From an uncultured Rhodoplanes sp. (GTDB taxonomy: Bacteria; Pseudomonadota; Alphaproteobacteria; Rhizobiales; Xanthobacteraceae), in the NCBI GenBank assembly GCA_936924235.1, contig CAKZHN010000589.1, positions 1-26,384 on the forward strand: a DNA stretch of 26,384 nt. The letters run 5' to 3'. Position numbers and translations under genes: made by a program. This document shows positions 15,183 to 22,685 of this stretch, one piece after another. Every line of letters begins with the position of its first letter. The first letter of the stretch is position 1. The notes beneath the pieces were generated by a model. The model searched no databases. It was not told the origin of the DNA and saw only the letters and a program-made list of their open reading frames with translations.

Positions 15183-16085
15183 CTACTGGTTCTTGCGGAA
15201 CGGGTCGATCTTCGCGAACGACTTGCTGATCCAGGAGCTCTTGTTCTCGGAAGGCTCGAAGCCGCCGGACTTCACCAGCTTGTAAGCGTCCTGGTACCAG
15301 CGGCTGTCCGGGAAGTTATGGCCGAGCACCGCCGCGGCGGTCTGGGCCTCGCCGACCACGCCGAGCGCCATATAGGCTTCGGTGAGGCGGAGCAGCGCCT
15401 CCTCGACATGGCGCGTGGTTTGATACTGCGTCACGACGATCTTGAAGCGGTTGATCGCGCCGGAAAAGCGCTTGTGCTCCATCTCGTCGCGGCCGACCGA
15501 CATCTCCTTGCCGGCGAGCTGGTCGCGCGCCATCTCGATCTTGCGCTTGGCGTTCTGCGCGTATTCGGAATCCGGATACTTGCGCGTGACCTCTTCCAGC
15601 GCCGCGATCGCCTTCTCGGTCTGGCCCTGGTCGCGGGTGACGTCGGGGATGCGCTCGTAATAGGCCGAGCCGATCAGGAACTGCGCGTAGGCTGCGTCGG
15701 CGCTGCCGGGATGCAGCGTCACATAGCGCCGCGCGGCCGACACCGACTCGTCGAACTCTTTCGCCTCGTAGTTGGCATAGGCGCTCATCAGCAGCGCCTT
15801 GCGGGCCCAGTCCGAATACGGATGCTGGCGCTCGACTTCGCTGAACTTCTTGGCGGCGTCCTTGTATTCCTGCTTGCGGTCGAGCAGGAAGACGCCCTCG
15901 TTGTAGAGCTTCTCCGGCGGCTCGTCGGGCGCCACCGGGTCGTCCTTGTTGAACAGGCCGGTGAAGCTCGAGCAGGCGCCCATCGGCAGCGCGAGCACGG
16001 CAACGAGCAGCAGGCGTGCGAATGTCACGCCGTGCCGTGAAGGCTTCGCTCTGGAAGCCTTGGATGTTGCGCTACGCCACTGCAT
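15183..16085 (-). CDS. bamD: outer-membrane assembly lipoprotein BamD
   Basis: 300 residues. The signal peptide ends in the lipobox L-P-M-G-A-C with the lipidated Cys at 38, followed by S-S. Tetratricopeptide helices fill about 55-275 (P-P-E-K-L-Y-N-E-G, K-F-S-E-V-E-R-Q-H-P-Y-S, A-R-R-Y-V-T-L-H-P-G, Y-P-D-S-E-Y). These match BamD/ComL, the essential partner of BamA that inserts beta-barrel proteins into the outer membrane. Its place after lpxC in the division cluster fits Rhizobiales. The ATG at 16085 gives a long n-region; an in-frame GTG eighteen codons or so later would give a shorter signal. It converges on the chemotaxis gene; I recall recN as the usual next gene in relatives, and it is absent here. 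Confidence 0.93.
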   Translation of the reverse strand: MQWRSATSKASRAKPSRHGVTFARLLLVAVLALPMGACSSFTGLFNKDDPVAPDEPPEKLYNEGVFLLDRKQEYKDAAKKFSEVERQHPYSDWARKALLMSAYANYEAKEFDESVSAARRYVTLHPGSADAAYAQFLIGSAYYERIPDVTRDQGQTEKAIAALEEVTRKYPDSEYAQNAKRKIEMARDQLAGKEMSVGRDEMEHKRFSGAINRFKIVVTQYQTTRHVEEALLRLTEAYMALGVVGEAQTAAAVLGHNFPDSRWYQDAYKLVKSGGFEPSENKSSWISKSFAKIDPFRKNQ

Positions 16086-16127
16086 CGCTTGCGAAGAACC
16101 CCCGCGCGCACCCCAAATCCGCGCACC

Positions 16128-16149
16128 CTATTGTTTTGAAAAACAATAG
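16128..16149 (-). promoter_or_regulatory. AT-rich inverted repeat between lpxC and bamD
   Basis: CTATTGTTTT (16128-16137) and AAAACAATAG (16140-16149) are perfect complements around GA. It stands out in this GC-rich region and lies between the lpxC stop and the bamD start. It may be a terminator stem for lpxC or an operator in a bamD promoter; no T-tract follows on the minus strand, so its role is open. Confidence 0.5.
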
Positions 16150-16214
16150 TTGACCGAGCGTTTATGCGGACATTCGGCCCGGATTAAGGCAGGTCCGATG
16201 AGGATGAACCCTGC

Positions 16215-17195
16215 TTAAGAGACGTCCGGACCATAGGCCGGAGCCGCGACGCCGGTGGCGAGGTCGGCATGGCCGCGGATGGCACGGCGCGGGGCCTCCT
16301 GGCGGACCGCCGGGCGGCTTTCCGGCCCGTCGACCAGCACCCAGGCCGAGGTGTCGGCCATCAGCGCCGACAGCACCGCGTGGTTGAGCTTGTGGCCACC
16401 GCAGACCGAGCGGTAGGTGCCGAGCAGCGGCGCGCCCGACAGCGCGAGGTCGCCGATCGCGTCGAGCGCCTTGTGGCGGGCGAACTCGTCGGCGTAGCGC
16501 AGGCCTTCGGTGTTCAGAAGACGGCTCTCGTTGACCACCAGCGTGTTCTCGAACGAGGCGCCGAGCGCGTAGCCCGCGGCCCAGAGCTTGGCCACGTCGC
16601 GCATGAAGCCGAAGGTCCGGGCGCGCGACAGCTCGCGGCGGAAGGTCGCCGGATCGACGTCGTAGGCCACGCCCTGGCGACCAATCAGCGGATGATCGAA
16701 CTTGATGTCGAGCTCGACGCGAAAGCCGTGCTCGTTGGGGCGAAGCTCGCCATAGGCCTCGCCTTTGACGACGCGAATGGGCTTCAGGATCTGGATGAAA
16801 CGGCGCGGCGCATTCAGCGTCACGATGCCGGCGCGGTCGATCGCCTCGACGAACGGCGCAGCGCTGCCGTCCATGATCGGCACTTCCGGCCCGTCGATCT
16901 CGATGATGGCGTTGTCGATGCCGAGCCCGGACAGCGCGGCGAGCACGTGTTCGGCGGTCGAGCACAGCGGGCCGTGGGCGTCGCCCAGCACGGTCTGGAA
17001 TTCGGTGGCGGTGACGGCGCGGAAGTTCGCGCGCACCTCGCGGTCGGGCTGGCCGCCCACGCCGCAGCGCACAAAGACGATGCCGGTGTCGGCTTCAGCG
17101 GGCAGGATGGTGAGAGTTGCGGGGAGACCGGAATGCACGCCGATGCCGCTGACTGCGGTCTGCTGGCGAAGCGTGGTCTGTCTACCGGCCTTCAT
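16215..17195 (-). CDS. lpxC: UDP-3-O-acyl-N-acetylglucosamine deacetylase LpxC
   Basis: 326 residues, near the family norm of about 305. LpxC is the zinc enzyme for the committed step of lipid A synthesis in the cytoplasm. Key residues are visible: zinc ligands His83 (S-T-A-E-H-V), His241 and Asp245 (R-H-K-A-L-D-A-I-G-D), and catalytic His268 (G-G-H-K-L-N-H). Other signatures are G-I-G-V-H-S-G near 17-23, V-P-I-M-D-G-S-A near 105-112 and R-T-F-G-F near 193-197. The ATG at 17195 is chosen because it starts the conserved R-Q-T-T-L-R-Q segment; the frame is open to 17336, but the extra 47 residues are Arg-rich and unlike the family. The ribosome site is weak. It lies between ftsZ and bamD with a 460-bp leader region. 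Confidence 0.96.
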   Translation of the reverse strand: MKAGRQTTLRQQTAVSGIGVHSGLPATLTILPAEADTGIVFVRCGVGGQPDREVRANFRAVTATEFQTVLGDAHGPLCSTAEHVLAALSGLGIDNAIIEIDGPEVPIMDGSAAPFVEAIDRAGIVTLNAPRRFIQILKPIRVVKGEAYGELRPNEHGFRVELDIKFDHPLIGRQGVAYDVDPATFRRELSRARTFGFMRDVAKLWAAGYALGASFENTLVVNESRLLNTEGLRYADEFARHKALDAIGDLALSGAPLLGTYRSVCGGHKLNHAVLSALMADTSAWVLVDGPESRPAVRQEAPRRAIRGHADLATGVAAPAYGPDVS

Positions 17196-17494
17196 GCAAA
17201 AGTCTGTGTGCCTCAGCCCAAAGCACCTGCTACGCGACGCGCGCAACCAAGGAGCCTTGAGTCCCGATTTTGCCAAAAATGCCGGAGAAACCCCGTGCGC
17301 CTGTGATGGCGCTGATCCCCCCGCCATGAGCGGCAAATCCCCCTTACTGAGAACAATTTAACGCGTGCTGGATTCCGCGCCAACTCACGCTTTCTTACCG
17401 ACTGTTACCTCTAAAACGCCGCAAAGCGGCCCAAAACGCGACAGGCAACGTGGGGGCCTACGCCCGAAAAGCCGTCAGCGACGAACGAAGCGGC

Positions 17495-17523
17495 ATTATA
17501 ATACTACCGCGAAATTCTCACAA
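17495..17523 (-). promoter_or_regulatory. candidate sigma70-type promoter for lpxC
   Basis: On the minus strand TTGTGA (17523-17518) is followed, after a 17-base spacer, by TATAAT (17500-17495), a perfect -10 at ideal spacing. It sits in the AT-rich patch between ftsZ and lpxC and points toward lpxC. Transcription would start near 17488, giving a leader of about 290 nt. Confidence 0.5.
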
Positions 17524-17606
17524 CCAAAACCGTAAATCAATATATTTCAAAGACTTAGAAGGAACATCCCGACCGGATCGACACCGCCGGATCGTCTCTG
17601 TTGTAA

Positions 17607-17632
17607 CGATCCCGGTCGCAAAACCGGGATCG
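17607..17632 (-). terminator. hairpin terminator after ftsZ
   Basis: CGATCCCGGT (17607-17616) and ACCGGGATCG (17623-17632) make a perfect 10-bp stem with a 6-nt loop, 23 bp past the ftsZ stop. The minus-strand sequence after it (TTACAACAG) is only mildly T-rich, so it may end transcription or protect the mRNA 3' end. Confidence 0.65.
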
Positions 17633-17655
17633 CCCTTGTGTTTCAAACCCCTGGC

Positions 17656-19395
17656 TTAGTTCGCCTGGCGGCGGAGGAAGGCCGGGATTTCGAGTTGATC
17701 GTCATCCACAGGCTTTTGCACAGGCAGCGCCGGGCGGCCGTGGATGTCGAGACCCTGCGGCGCAGACGGAGCGGGCTGCGGCCGCTTGGCATATTCCGAC
17801 ACCGGGTCGGGCATCCGCGGCGGCTGGCGCGGCGGCAGCGGCGGCATCGACGGACGCTGCGGCTCGGCCGGAACCGCGGCTTCGGCGGGTGCCTCGGCGT
17901 CGTCGCGGCGGCCAAGCCCGACCTGGGCCAGCCGCTGCAGCAGCGACAGGCGCTGCTTCTCCGGGCCGGCATCGGCCGGCTCGGCCTGACGGGCGCGAAG
18001 CTGGTTCTGCGCCGGCAACGGCAGGTCCTCGATCCGCGGCATCCGCGGCGGACGCGCCTTCTCGGGCTCCGGCGGGATGAACACCTTCGGCATCTCCTGC
18101 GTCACCGGCTCGGCCATCACCGGCTCGACGAACAGCGACGGCTTGGTCGGCGCGATCGGGCGAACCGTGACGTCTTCCATCACGGGCGCCGGCTGCAGGG
18201 CGGCCGCAACGGCAGCGGTCGCGGCATGCTCGAAGGCGGCTGGGCGCGGCGCGGGCGGCGCCACCGGCGCGGCCATTGGCTGCTGCGGCGCGCGAAGCTG
18301 CGGCTGCGGCGCAGGCTGCTGCTCGTGATGGCCGACGCGCTCGGCGAGCCGCTGCGTGTCGGCGCGCAGGCGCTGCGTCAGTTCGGCGAGGCGGGTGTCG
18401 CCACCAGCCGAAGGCCGCTGCGCCATGACCACGGAGTCGATCCCGGTCGCCACCACCGATACGCGGATGATGCCTTCCAGCCCTTCGTCGAAGGTCGCGC
18501 CGACGATGATGTTGGCTTCTTGGTCGACCTCCTCGCGGATGCGGGTCGCGGCCTCGTCGACCTCATACAGCGTGAGGTCCTTGCCGCCGGTGATCGAGAT
18601 CAGAAGGCCGCGGGCGCCCTTCATCGACACGTCGTCGATCAGCGGGTTGGCGATCGCGGCTTCGGCGGCGCGCAACGCGCGCTTCTCGCCGGAGGCTTCG
18701 CCGGTGCCCATCATCGCCTTGCCCATTTCGCGCATGACGGCGCGGACGTCGGCGAAGTCGAGGTTGATCAGGCCTTCCTTCACCATCAGGTCGGTGATGC
18801 AGGCCACGCCCGAGTAGAGCACCTGGTCGGCCATCGCGAAGGCGTCGGCGAAGGTGGTCTTCTCGTTCGCCACCCGGAACAGGTTCTGGTTCGGGATGAT
18901 GATCTGGGTGTCGACGCATTTCTGCAGCTCGAGGATGCCGGCTTCGGCGTAGCGCATCCGGCGCTGGCCCTCGAAGTGGAACGGCTTGGTGACCACGCCG
19001 ACCGTGAGGATGCCGAGTTCCTTCGCCACGCGGGCCACGACAGGTGCTGCGCCGGTGCCGGTGCCGCCGCCCATGCCGGCGGTGACAAACACCATGTGCG
19101 CGCCCGAGAGATGATCGCGGATCTCGTCGATCACCTCCTCGGCCGCGGCGCGGCCGACATCCGGCTGGGAGCCGGCGCCGAGACCCTCGGTCACCTGCAC
19201 GCCCATCTGGATGACCCGCTCGGCCTTGGACGAGGCCAGTGCCTGGGCATCGGTGTTGGCGACCACGAAGTCGACCCCCTGAAGCCCGGCGGAGATCATG
19301 TTGTTGACGGCGTTGCCGCCCGCCCCTCCCACGCCGAACACGGTCAGCCGCGGCTTGAGCTCGCGGATATCGGGGATCTTCAGGTTGATGCTCAT
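17656..19395 (-). CDS. ftsZ: cell division protein FtsZ
   Basis: 579 residues. FtsZ is the tubulin-like GTPase that forms the cytokinetic ring. Visible features are the nucleotide loop G-V-G-G-A-G-G-N-A-V (21-30), the tubulin signature G-G-G-T-G-T-G (109-115) and the catalytic T7 loop N-L-D-F-A-D-V (211-217). The globular core ends near 330. A Pro/Gln/Ala-rich linker of over 220 residues follows, then the C-terminal peptide D-D-Q-L-E-I-P-A-F-L-R-R-Q-A-N, which binds FtsA and other partners. Long linkers are typical of Alphaproteobacteria, against 383 residues for the whole protein in E. coli. GAGG lies six bases before the ATG. It follows ftsA by 115 bp, a gap that could hold its own promoter. 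Confidence 0.98.
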   Translation of the reverse strand: MSINLKIPDIRELKPRLTVFGVGGAGGNAVNNMISAGLQGVDFVVANTDAQALASSKAERVIQMGVQVTEGLGAGSQPDVGRAAAEEVIDEIRDHLSGAHMVFVTAGMGGGTGTGAAPVVARVAKELGILTVGVVTKPFHFEGQRRMRYAEAGILELQKCVDTQIIIPNQNLFRVANEKTTFADAFAMADQVLYSGVACITDLMVKEGLINLDFADVRAVMREMGKAMMGTGEASGEKRALRAAEAAIANPLIDDVSMKGARGLLISITGGKDLTLYEVDEAATRIREEVDQEANIIVGATFDEGLEGIIRVSVVATGIDSVVMAQRPSAGGDTRLAELTQRLRADTQRLAERVGHHEQQPAPQPQLRAPQQPMAAPVAPPAPRPAAFEHAATAAVAAALQPAPVMEDVTVRPIAPTKPSLFVEPVMAEPVTQEMPKVFIPPEPEKARPPRMPRIEDLPLPAQNQLRARQAEPADAGPEKQRLSLLQRLAQVGLGRRDDAEAPAEAAVPAEPQRPSMPPLPPRQPPRMPDPVSEYAKRPQPAPSAPQGLDIHGRPALPVQKPVDDDQLEIPAFLRRQAN

Positions 19396-19440
19396 GGTTG
19401 CCTCTTGCTTGGGCGAACGTTCTGAGACGCTGCCAGGTCA

Positions 19441-19459
19441 CGCCGGCCTGCCCCCGGCG
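19441..19459 (-). other. hairpin in the ftsA-ftsZ spacer
   Basis: CGCCGG (19441-19446) and CCGGCG (19454-19459) pair with a 7-nt loop in the 115-bp gap upstream of ftsZ. It may affect processing or read-through from ftsA into ftsZ. GC-rich chance pairing is possible. Confidence 0.25.
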
Positions 19460-19510
19460 GATTCGGGAAACGGGTGAAACGCAATTCCATTGTCGGAGAG
19501 AGCCCGTTCA

Positions 19511-20827
19511 TCAGAAGCTCTCCCTCAGCCATCGTCCGACGCGAGCGATGTAGCCGGTCCCTGTCATCAACTGCCGCGTTCGCCGCGGTTCGAAGTGTTC
19601 GAGATGGGCCGCCTGCGGGTAGACCAGCAGGCCGGTGGCGACCGCGAAGGCCGGACCCTTGGCGGATTCCGGCAGGCCGGCGACGCCCAGCGGCCGGCCG
19701 ATGCGGACCGGCCGGTTCAGGATTCGCGCGGCAAGCTCGGGCAATCCGGTCAATTGGCTGACACCCCCGGTAAGAATTGCGCGGGCCCGCGGCTCGTTCG
19801 CAAAAGACGAAGCCGCAAGGCGGTCTCGAACCATCTCGAGGATCTCCTCGATCCTCGGCTTGATGATGCGCACCAGACTCGCACGAGATACGAACTGAGG
19901 AGGCTCGCGGTCGTCTTCATTGACCGCCGGTACGGAAACCATATCGCGCTCGTCCGAGCCTCCGGCGAGCACGCTGCCGTAGAACGTCTTGATTCGTTCT
20001 GCATCAGAGATACGGGCGTTCAGGCCGCGTGCCAAGTCCATCGTGACGTGATTGCCGCCGAGCGCGAAGCCGTCGCAGTGGGTGAAGCGGCCGCCGGAGA
20101 ACAACGACACCGTGGTGGTGCCGGCGCCCATGTCGATCAGGGCGGCGCCGATATCGGCCTCGTCGTCAGCAATCACCGAGAGTCCCGCGGCATAAGGCGC
20201 CGCCACCATGGTCTCGACCGACAGATGGCAGCGCTCGACCGCGAGCATCAGGTTCCGCGCTGCAGCAACGTCGGTGGTCACCACATGCATGTCGACGCCG
20301 AATTCGCGGGCCAGCATGCCGCGCGGCTCGCCGACGCCCCGAACGCCGTCGAGCGCAAAGCCGATCGGCAGAGAGTGTAAAACGACACGGCCGGCGCGCA
20401 CCGAATGGTGGCAGCCGGCCGCCAAGGCGCGTGCGATGTCGCCGTCGGTCACGCTCGAGCTCGCGACATTGACGTTGACGGCATAGAACTCGCTGGCCGG
20501 GCGGCCGGACGACACCGACAGCACCACGGATTCGAGCTGCACCGAGGCGTCGCGCTCGGCGAGGTCGACCGCATGGCGCAGCGCCTCCTCGACCTCGGCG
20601 AGATTGATGACCGCGCCGCCCTTCATGCCGTGGGATTCGGTGTGGCCGATGCCGAGGATCTCGATGCCGTGGCTCCTTCGCCGCAGCACCTCCTGCGGCG
20701 ACTGGGGCTTCAACCGGGCGATCAGGCAGACGATCTTGCTGGTGCCGATGTCGAGCGCGGCAACGATCGCCGAGCGGCGCGGCGAAACCGGCTTCATCCT
20801 CGGCGTCAGGCCGTCCTGGAGGCTCAA
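19511..20827 (-). CDS. ftsA: cell division protein FtsA
   Basis: 438 residues. FtsA is the actin-like ATPase that tethers FtsZ to the membrane. Motifs: phosphate-1 loop A-L-D-I-G-T-S-K-I-V near 24-33, phosphate-2 I-D-M-G-A-G-T-T-T-V-S-L, the G-G-N-H-V-T-M-D-L-A segment, the adenosine loop I-L-T-G-G-V-S-Q-L-T-G, and a C-terminal amphipathic membrane-targeting helix (Y-I-A-R-V-G-R-W-L-R-E-S-F). The start used is TTG at 20827, which overlaps the ftsQ stop as TTGA; relatives carry a similar short extension before M-K-P-V-S-P-R-R. An ATG at 20797 is the alternative, with GAGG placed too close to it. Translational coupling to ftsQ is likely. Confidence 0.96.
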   Translation of the reverse strand: MSLQDGLTPRMKPVSPRRSAIVAALDIGTSKIVCLIARLKPQSPQEVLRRRSHGIEILGIGHTESHGMKGGAVINLAEVEEALRHAVDLAERDASVQLESVVLSVSSGRPASEFYAVNVNVASSSVTDGDIARALAAGCHHSVRAGRVVLHSLPIGFALDGVRGVGEPRGMLAREFGVDMHVVTTDVAAARNLMLAVERCHLSVETMVAAPYAAGLSVIADDEADIGAALIDMGAGTTTVSLFSGGRFTHCDGFALGGNHVTMDLARGLNARISDAERIKTFYGSVLAGGSDERDMVSVPAVNEDDREPPQFVSRASLVRIIKPRIEEILEMVRDRLAASSFANEPRARAILTGGVSQLTGLPELAARILNRPVRIGRPLGVAGLPESAKGPAFAVATGLLVYPQAAHLEHFEPRRTRQLMTGTGYIARVGRWLRESF

Positions 20828-21798
20828 GCCGCGCCTCCCTTCTTCTTGGGGTTCTTGGCCTTCAGCGCCTCGATGCGGGCGGCGGCGGCCTCGTCGGACA
20901 GGCGGACGGTGACGCGGTCCGGCAGGCGGAGGTCGACCACGGCGATGTCGCGGCTCAAGAGCTTGTTGTCGCGGTCGAGCTGCACCAGGGTGTCGAGCGC
21001 CTTGCCGGTGTCGGTCTCAGGCAGCCGCACCTCGATGTTGTTCTTGAACACGACATTCCAGCGCCGCTCGGCGACCAGCACCGCGGCATACATCTGGTCC
21101 CGCACCAGCGGGTATTTGTCGAGCAGCGCCACGATCTCCTTGGCGCGGGTCTCGGCGCCGACTCCGACCACCAACGGCAGCCTGGCGAAGCGCTGGTTGA
21201 CGTAGGGCTCGACCACCGCGCCGTCGCTCGCGATCACCGCGACCTTGCCGTCCTTCTGCCAGAGCGCGAAGGCCTCGCGCTCGGTGACCGTGATGTGCAG
21301 GCGGCTCGGATAGAGCTTCAGCACGTTGGCTTCGGCGATCCAGGGATTCTCTTTCAGCTTGGCCCGCGCGTCGTTGGCGTCGAGGAACAGCAGCGAGCTG
21401 CGGCCGGTGATGCCGGCAATGGTCAGGATTTCCTCGCGGGTCAGTTCCTTCTGGCCCGCCATGGCAATGGACGTGATGCGGAAGCCCACGGCGTTGCCGG
21501 CGGCATCGCGCCAGTCGCGGAGCTCGTCGACCACGTCCGCCACATGGCCACCGCGCATCACGCCGAGCGCCGCCGTGGCAAGGAAGAAAACGCCCGCCGC
21601 GACTAAGCCCGTGCAGCGCGGAACCTGCCAGCTTTTTACCGGGCCGAGCCAACGGCGCATGAAGCGGCCGAGCCGGGCGCTCCCGAGCCCCAGCGCCGAA
21701 CGCGCCCGCGCATGGCGGGAGGCCGGCGCAGCGCCGGCCGCCGGGCGCGCCGTGGCGCCGCCGCCTACCGGTTCAGCGATGCGTCTTCGACCATCCAT
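20824..21798 (-). CDS. ftsQ: cell division protein FtsQ
   Basis: 324 residues. FtsQ is a bitopic inner-membrane protein that links early and late divisome parts. It has a basic cytoplasmic tail (about 1-58), one membrane segment (about 62-82, C-T-G-L-V-A-A-G-V-F-F-L-A-T-A), a POTRA domain (about 105-175: R-I-T-S-I-A-M-A-G-Q-K-E-L-T-R-E-E-I-L) and the FtsQ beta domain with E-R-E-A-F-A-L-W-Q and R-R-W-N-V-V-F. The C-terminus is Lys-rich. The ATG at 21798 overlaps the ddl end by 34 bp and its stop overlaps the ftsA TTG by 3 bases, so the three genes are tightly coupled. Confidence 0.95.
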   Translation of the reverse strand: MDGRRRIAEPVGGGATARPAAGAAPASRHARARSALGLGSARLGRFMRRWLGPVKSWQVPRCTGLVAAGVFFLATAALGVMRGGHVADVVDELRDWRDAAGNAVGFRITSIAMAGQKELTREEILTIAGITGRSSLLFLDANDARAKLKENPWIAEANVLKLYPSRLHITVTEREAFALWQKDGKVAVIASDGAVVEPYVNQRFARLPLVVGVGAETRAKEIVALLDKYPLVRDQMYAAVLVAERRWNVVFKNNIEVRLPETDTGKALDTLVQLDRDNKLLSRDIAVVDLRLPDRVTVRLSDEAAAARIEALKAKNPKKKGGAA

Positions 21799-22685
21799 CG
21801 CACCAGCTCTTCAAACGTCATGCCCGCGTAAGCCGCGAGCTCGGGCACGAGCGACGTCTCGGTCATGCCAGGCTGAGTGTTGACCTCAAGACAAACCAGG
21901 CCCTCCGTCCCCTCGGCCTGGTCGTCGTAGCGGAAGTCAGCGCGGGTCACGCCTCGGCAGCCGAGGGCGTGGTGCGCCTTGAGCGCTAGTCTTCGGGCCT
22001 CTTGGTAAACAAAAGGTGAAATTTGCGCCGGCAACACGTGCTTTGACCCACCCGGAGCGTATTTGGCCTCGAAGTCGTAGAACTTGGTTGCTGCCACAAT
22101 TTCAATGACATCCAGGGCCTTGTCGCCCATCACGGCGCAGGTGAGCTCCTTGCCCGGGATGTAGCGCTCGCACAGCATCAACTCGCCGAAGGCCCAGTCC
22201 TCGCGGGTCAGTTCCTGGGGCGGGTGCTCGTGCTGCTCGGTGACGATGAAAACGCCGACGCTGGAGCCCTCGGCGATCGGCTTGATGACATAGGGCCGCG
22301 CCAGCACATGGGCCTTGGCGGCCTCATGGCGCGACACCACCCGGCCCTCCGGCACCGGCACGCCGCCGGCCTGCATCACCACCTTGGCGACGTCCTTCTG
22401 CATGGCGACCGAAGACGCCATCACGCCGGAGTGGGTATAGGGGATGCCGAGGATTTCCAGGATGCCCTGCAGCGTGCCGTCCTCGCCCGGCCGGCCATGC
22501 AGCACGTTCAGCGCCACGTCCGGCTTCAGCGTCGTGAGCACGCTTGCGATATCGCGGCCGACATCGACGCGGGTGACGCGGAAGCCTGCGCGCTCCGCGG
22601 CATCCGCGCAGGCGCGGCCCGATCGCAAGCTGATCTCGCGCTCGGCCGACCAGCCACCCATGAGAACGGCGACGTGTTTGCTCAT
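21765..22685 (-). CDS. ddl: D-alanine--D-alanine ligase
   Basis: 306 residues, the usual DdlB size. This ATP-grasp enzyme joins two D-Ala for peptidoglycan precursors. Signatures: M-G-G-W-S-A-E-R-E-I-S-L near 9-20, L-H-G-R-P-G-E-D-G-T-L-Q-G near 63-75, the ATP lysine segment Y-V-I-K-P-I-A-E-G-S-S-V-G-V, and the metal-binding C-L-E-V-N-T-Q-P-G-M-T. The ATG at 22685 has AGAAGG about five bases upstream and forms an ATGA overlap with the stop of the flavoprotein gene. It overlaps ftsQ at the other end. It works between the amino-acid pool and MurF in the cytoplasm. Confidence 0.96.
   Translation of the reverse strand: MSKHVAVLMGGWSAEREISLRSGRACADAAERAGFRVTRVDVGRDIASVLTTLKPDVALNVLHGRPGEDGTLQGILEILGIPYTHSGVMASSVAMQKDVAKVVMQAGGVPVPEGRVVSRHEAAKAHVLARPYVIKPIAEGSSVGVFIVTEQHEHPPQELTREDWAFGELMLCERYIPGKELTCAVMGDKALDVIEIVAATKFYDFEAKYAPGGSKHVLPAQISPFVYQEARRLALKAHHALGCRGVTRADFRYDDQAEGTEGLVCLEVNTQPGMTETSLVPELAAYAGMTFEELVRWMVEDASLNR

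Larger units (their letters stand above)
17196..17655. other. 460-bp intergenic region between ftsZ and lpxC
   Basis: No gene is supported here. A 69-codon plus-strand frame (17450-17659) has no family resemblance or ribosome site and runs into the ftsZ end. The region holds a terminator hairpin just after ftsZ (17607-17632), an AT-rich patch (about 17490-17560) with a minus-strand promoter-like pair, and then about 290 bp that would form a long lpxC leader. It is the longest non-coding stretch in the window. Confidence 0.7.

Noticed and set aside
17450..17659. 69-codon plus-strand frame between ftsZ and lpxC
   Set aside because: It has no ribosome site or recognisable features, overlaps the ftsZ terminator and end, and is better explained as non-coding leader.
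17638..19425. 595-codon plus-strand frame over ftsZ
   Set aside because: Antisense shadow with Arg/His/Leu-biased composition; ftsZ on the other strand is unmistakable.
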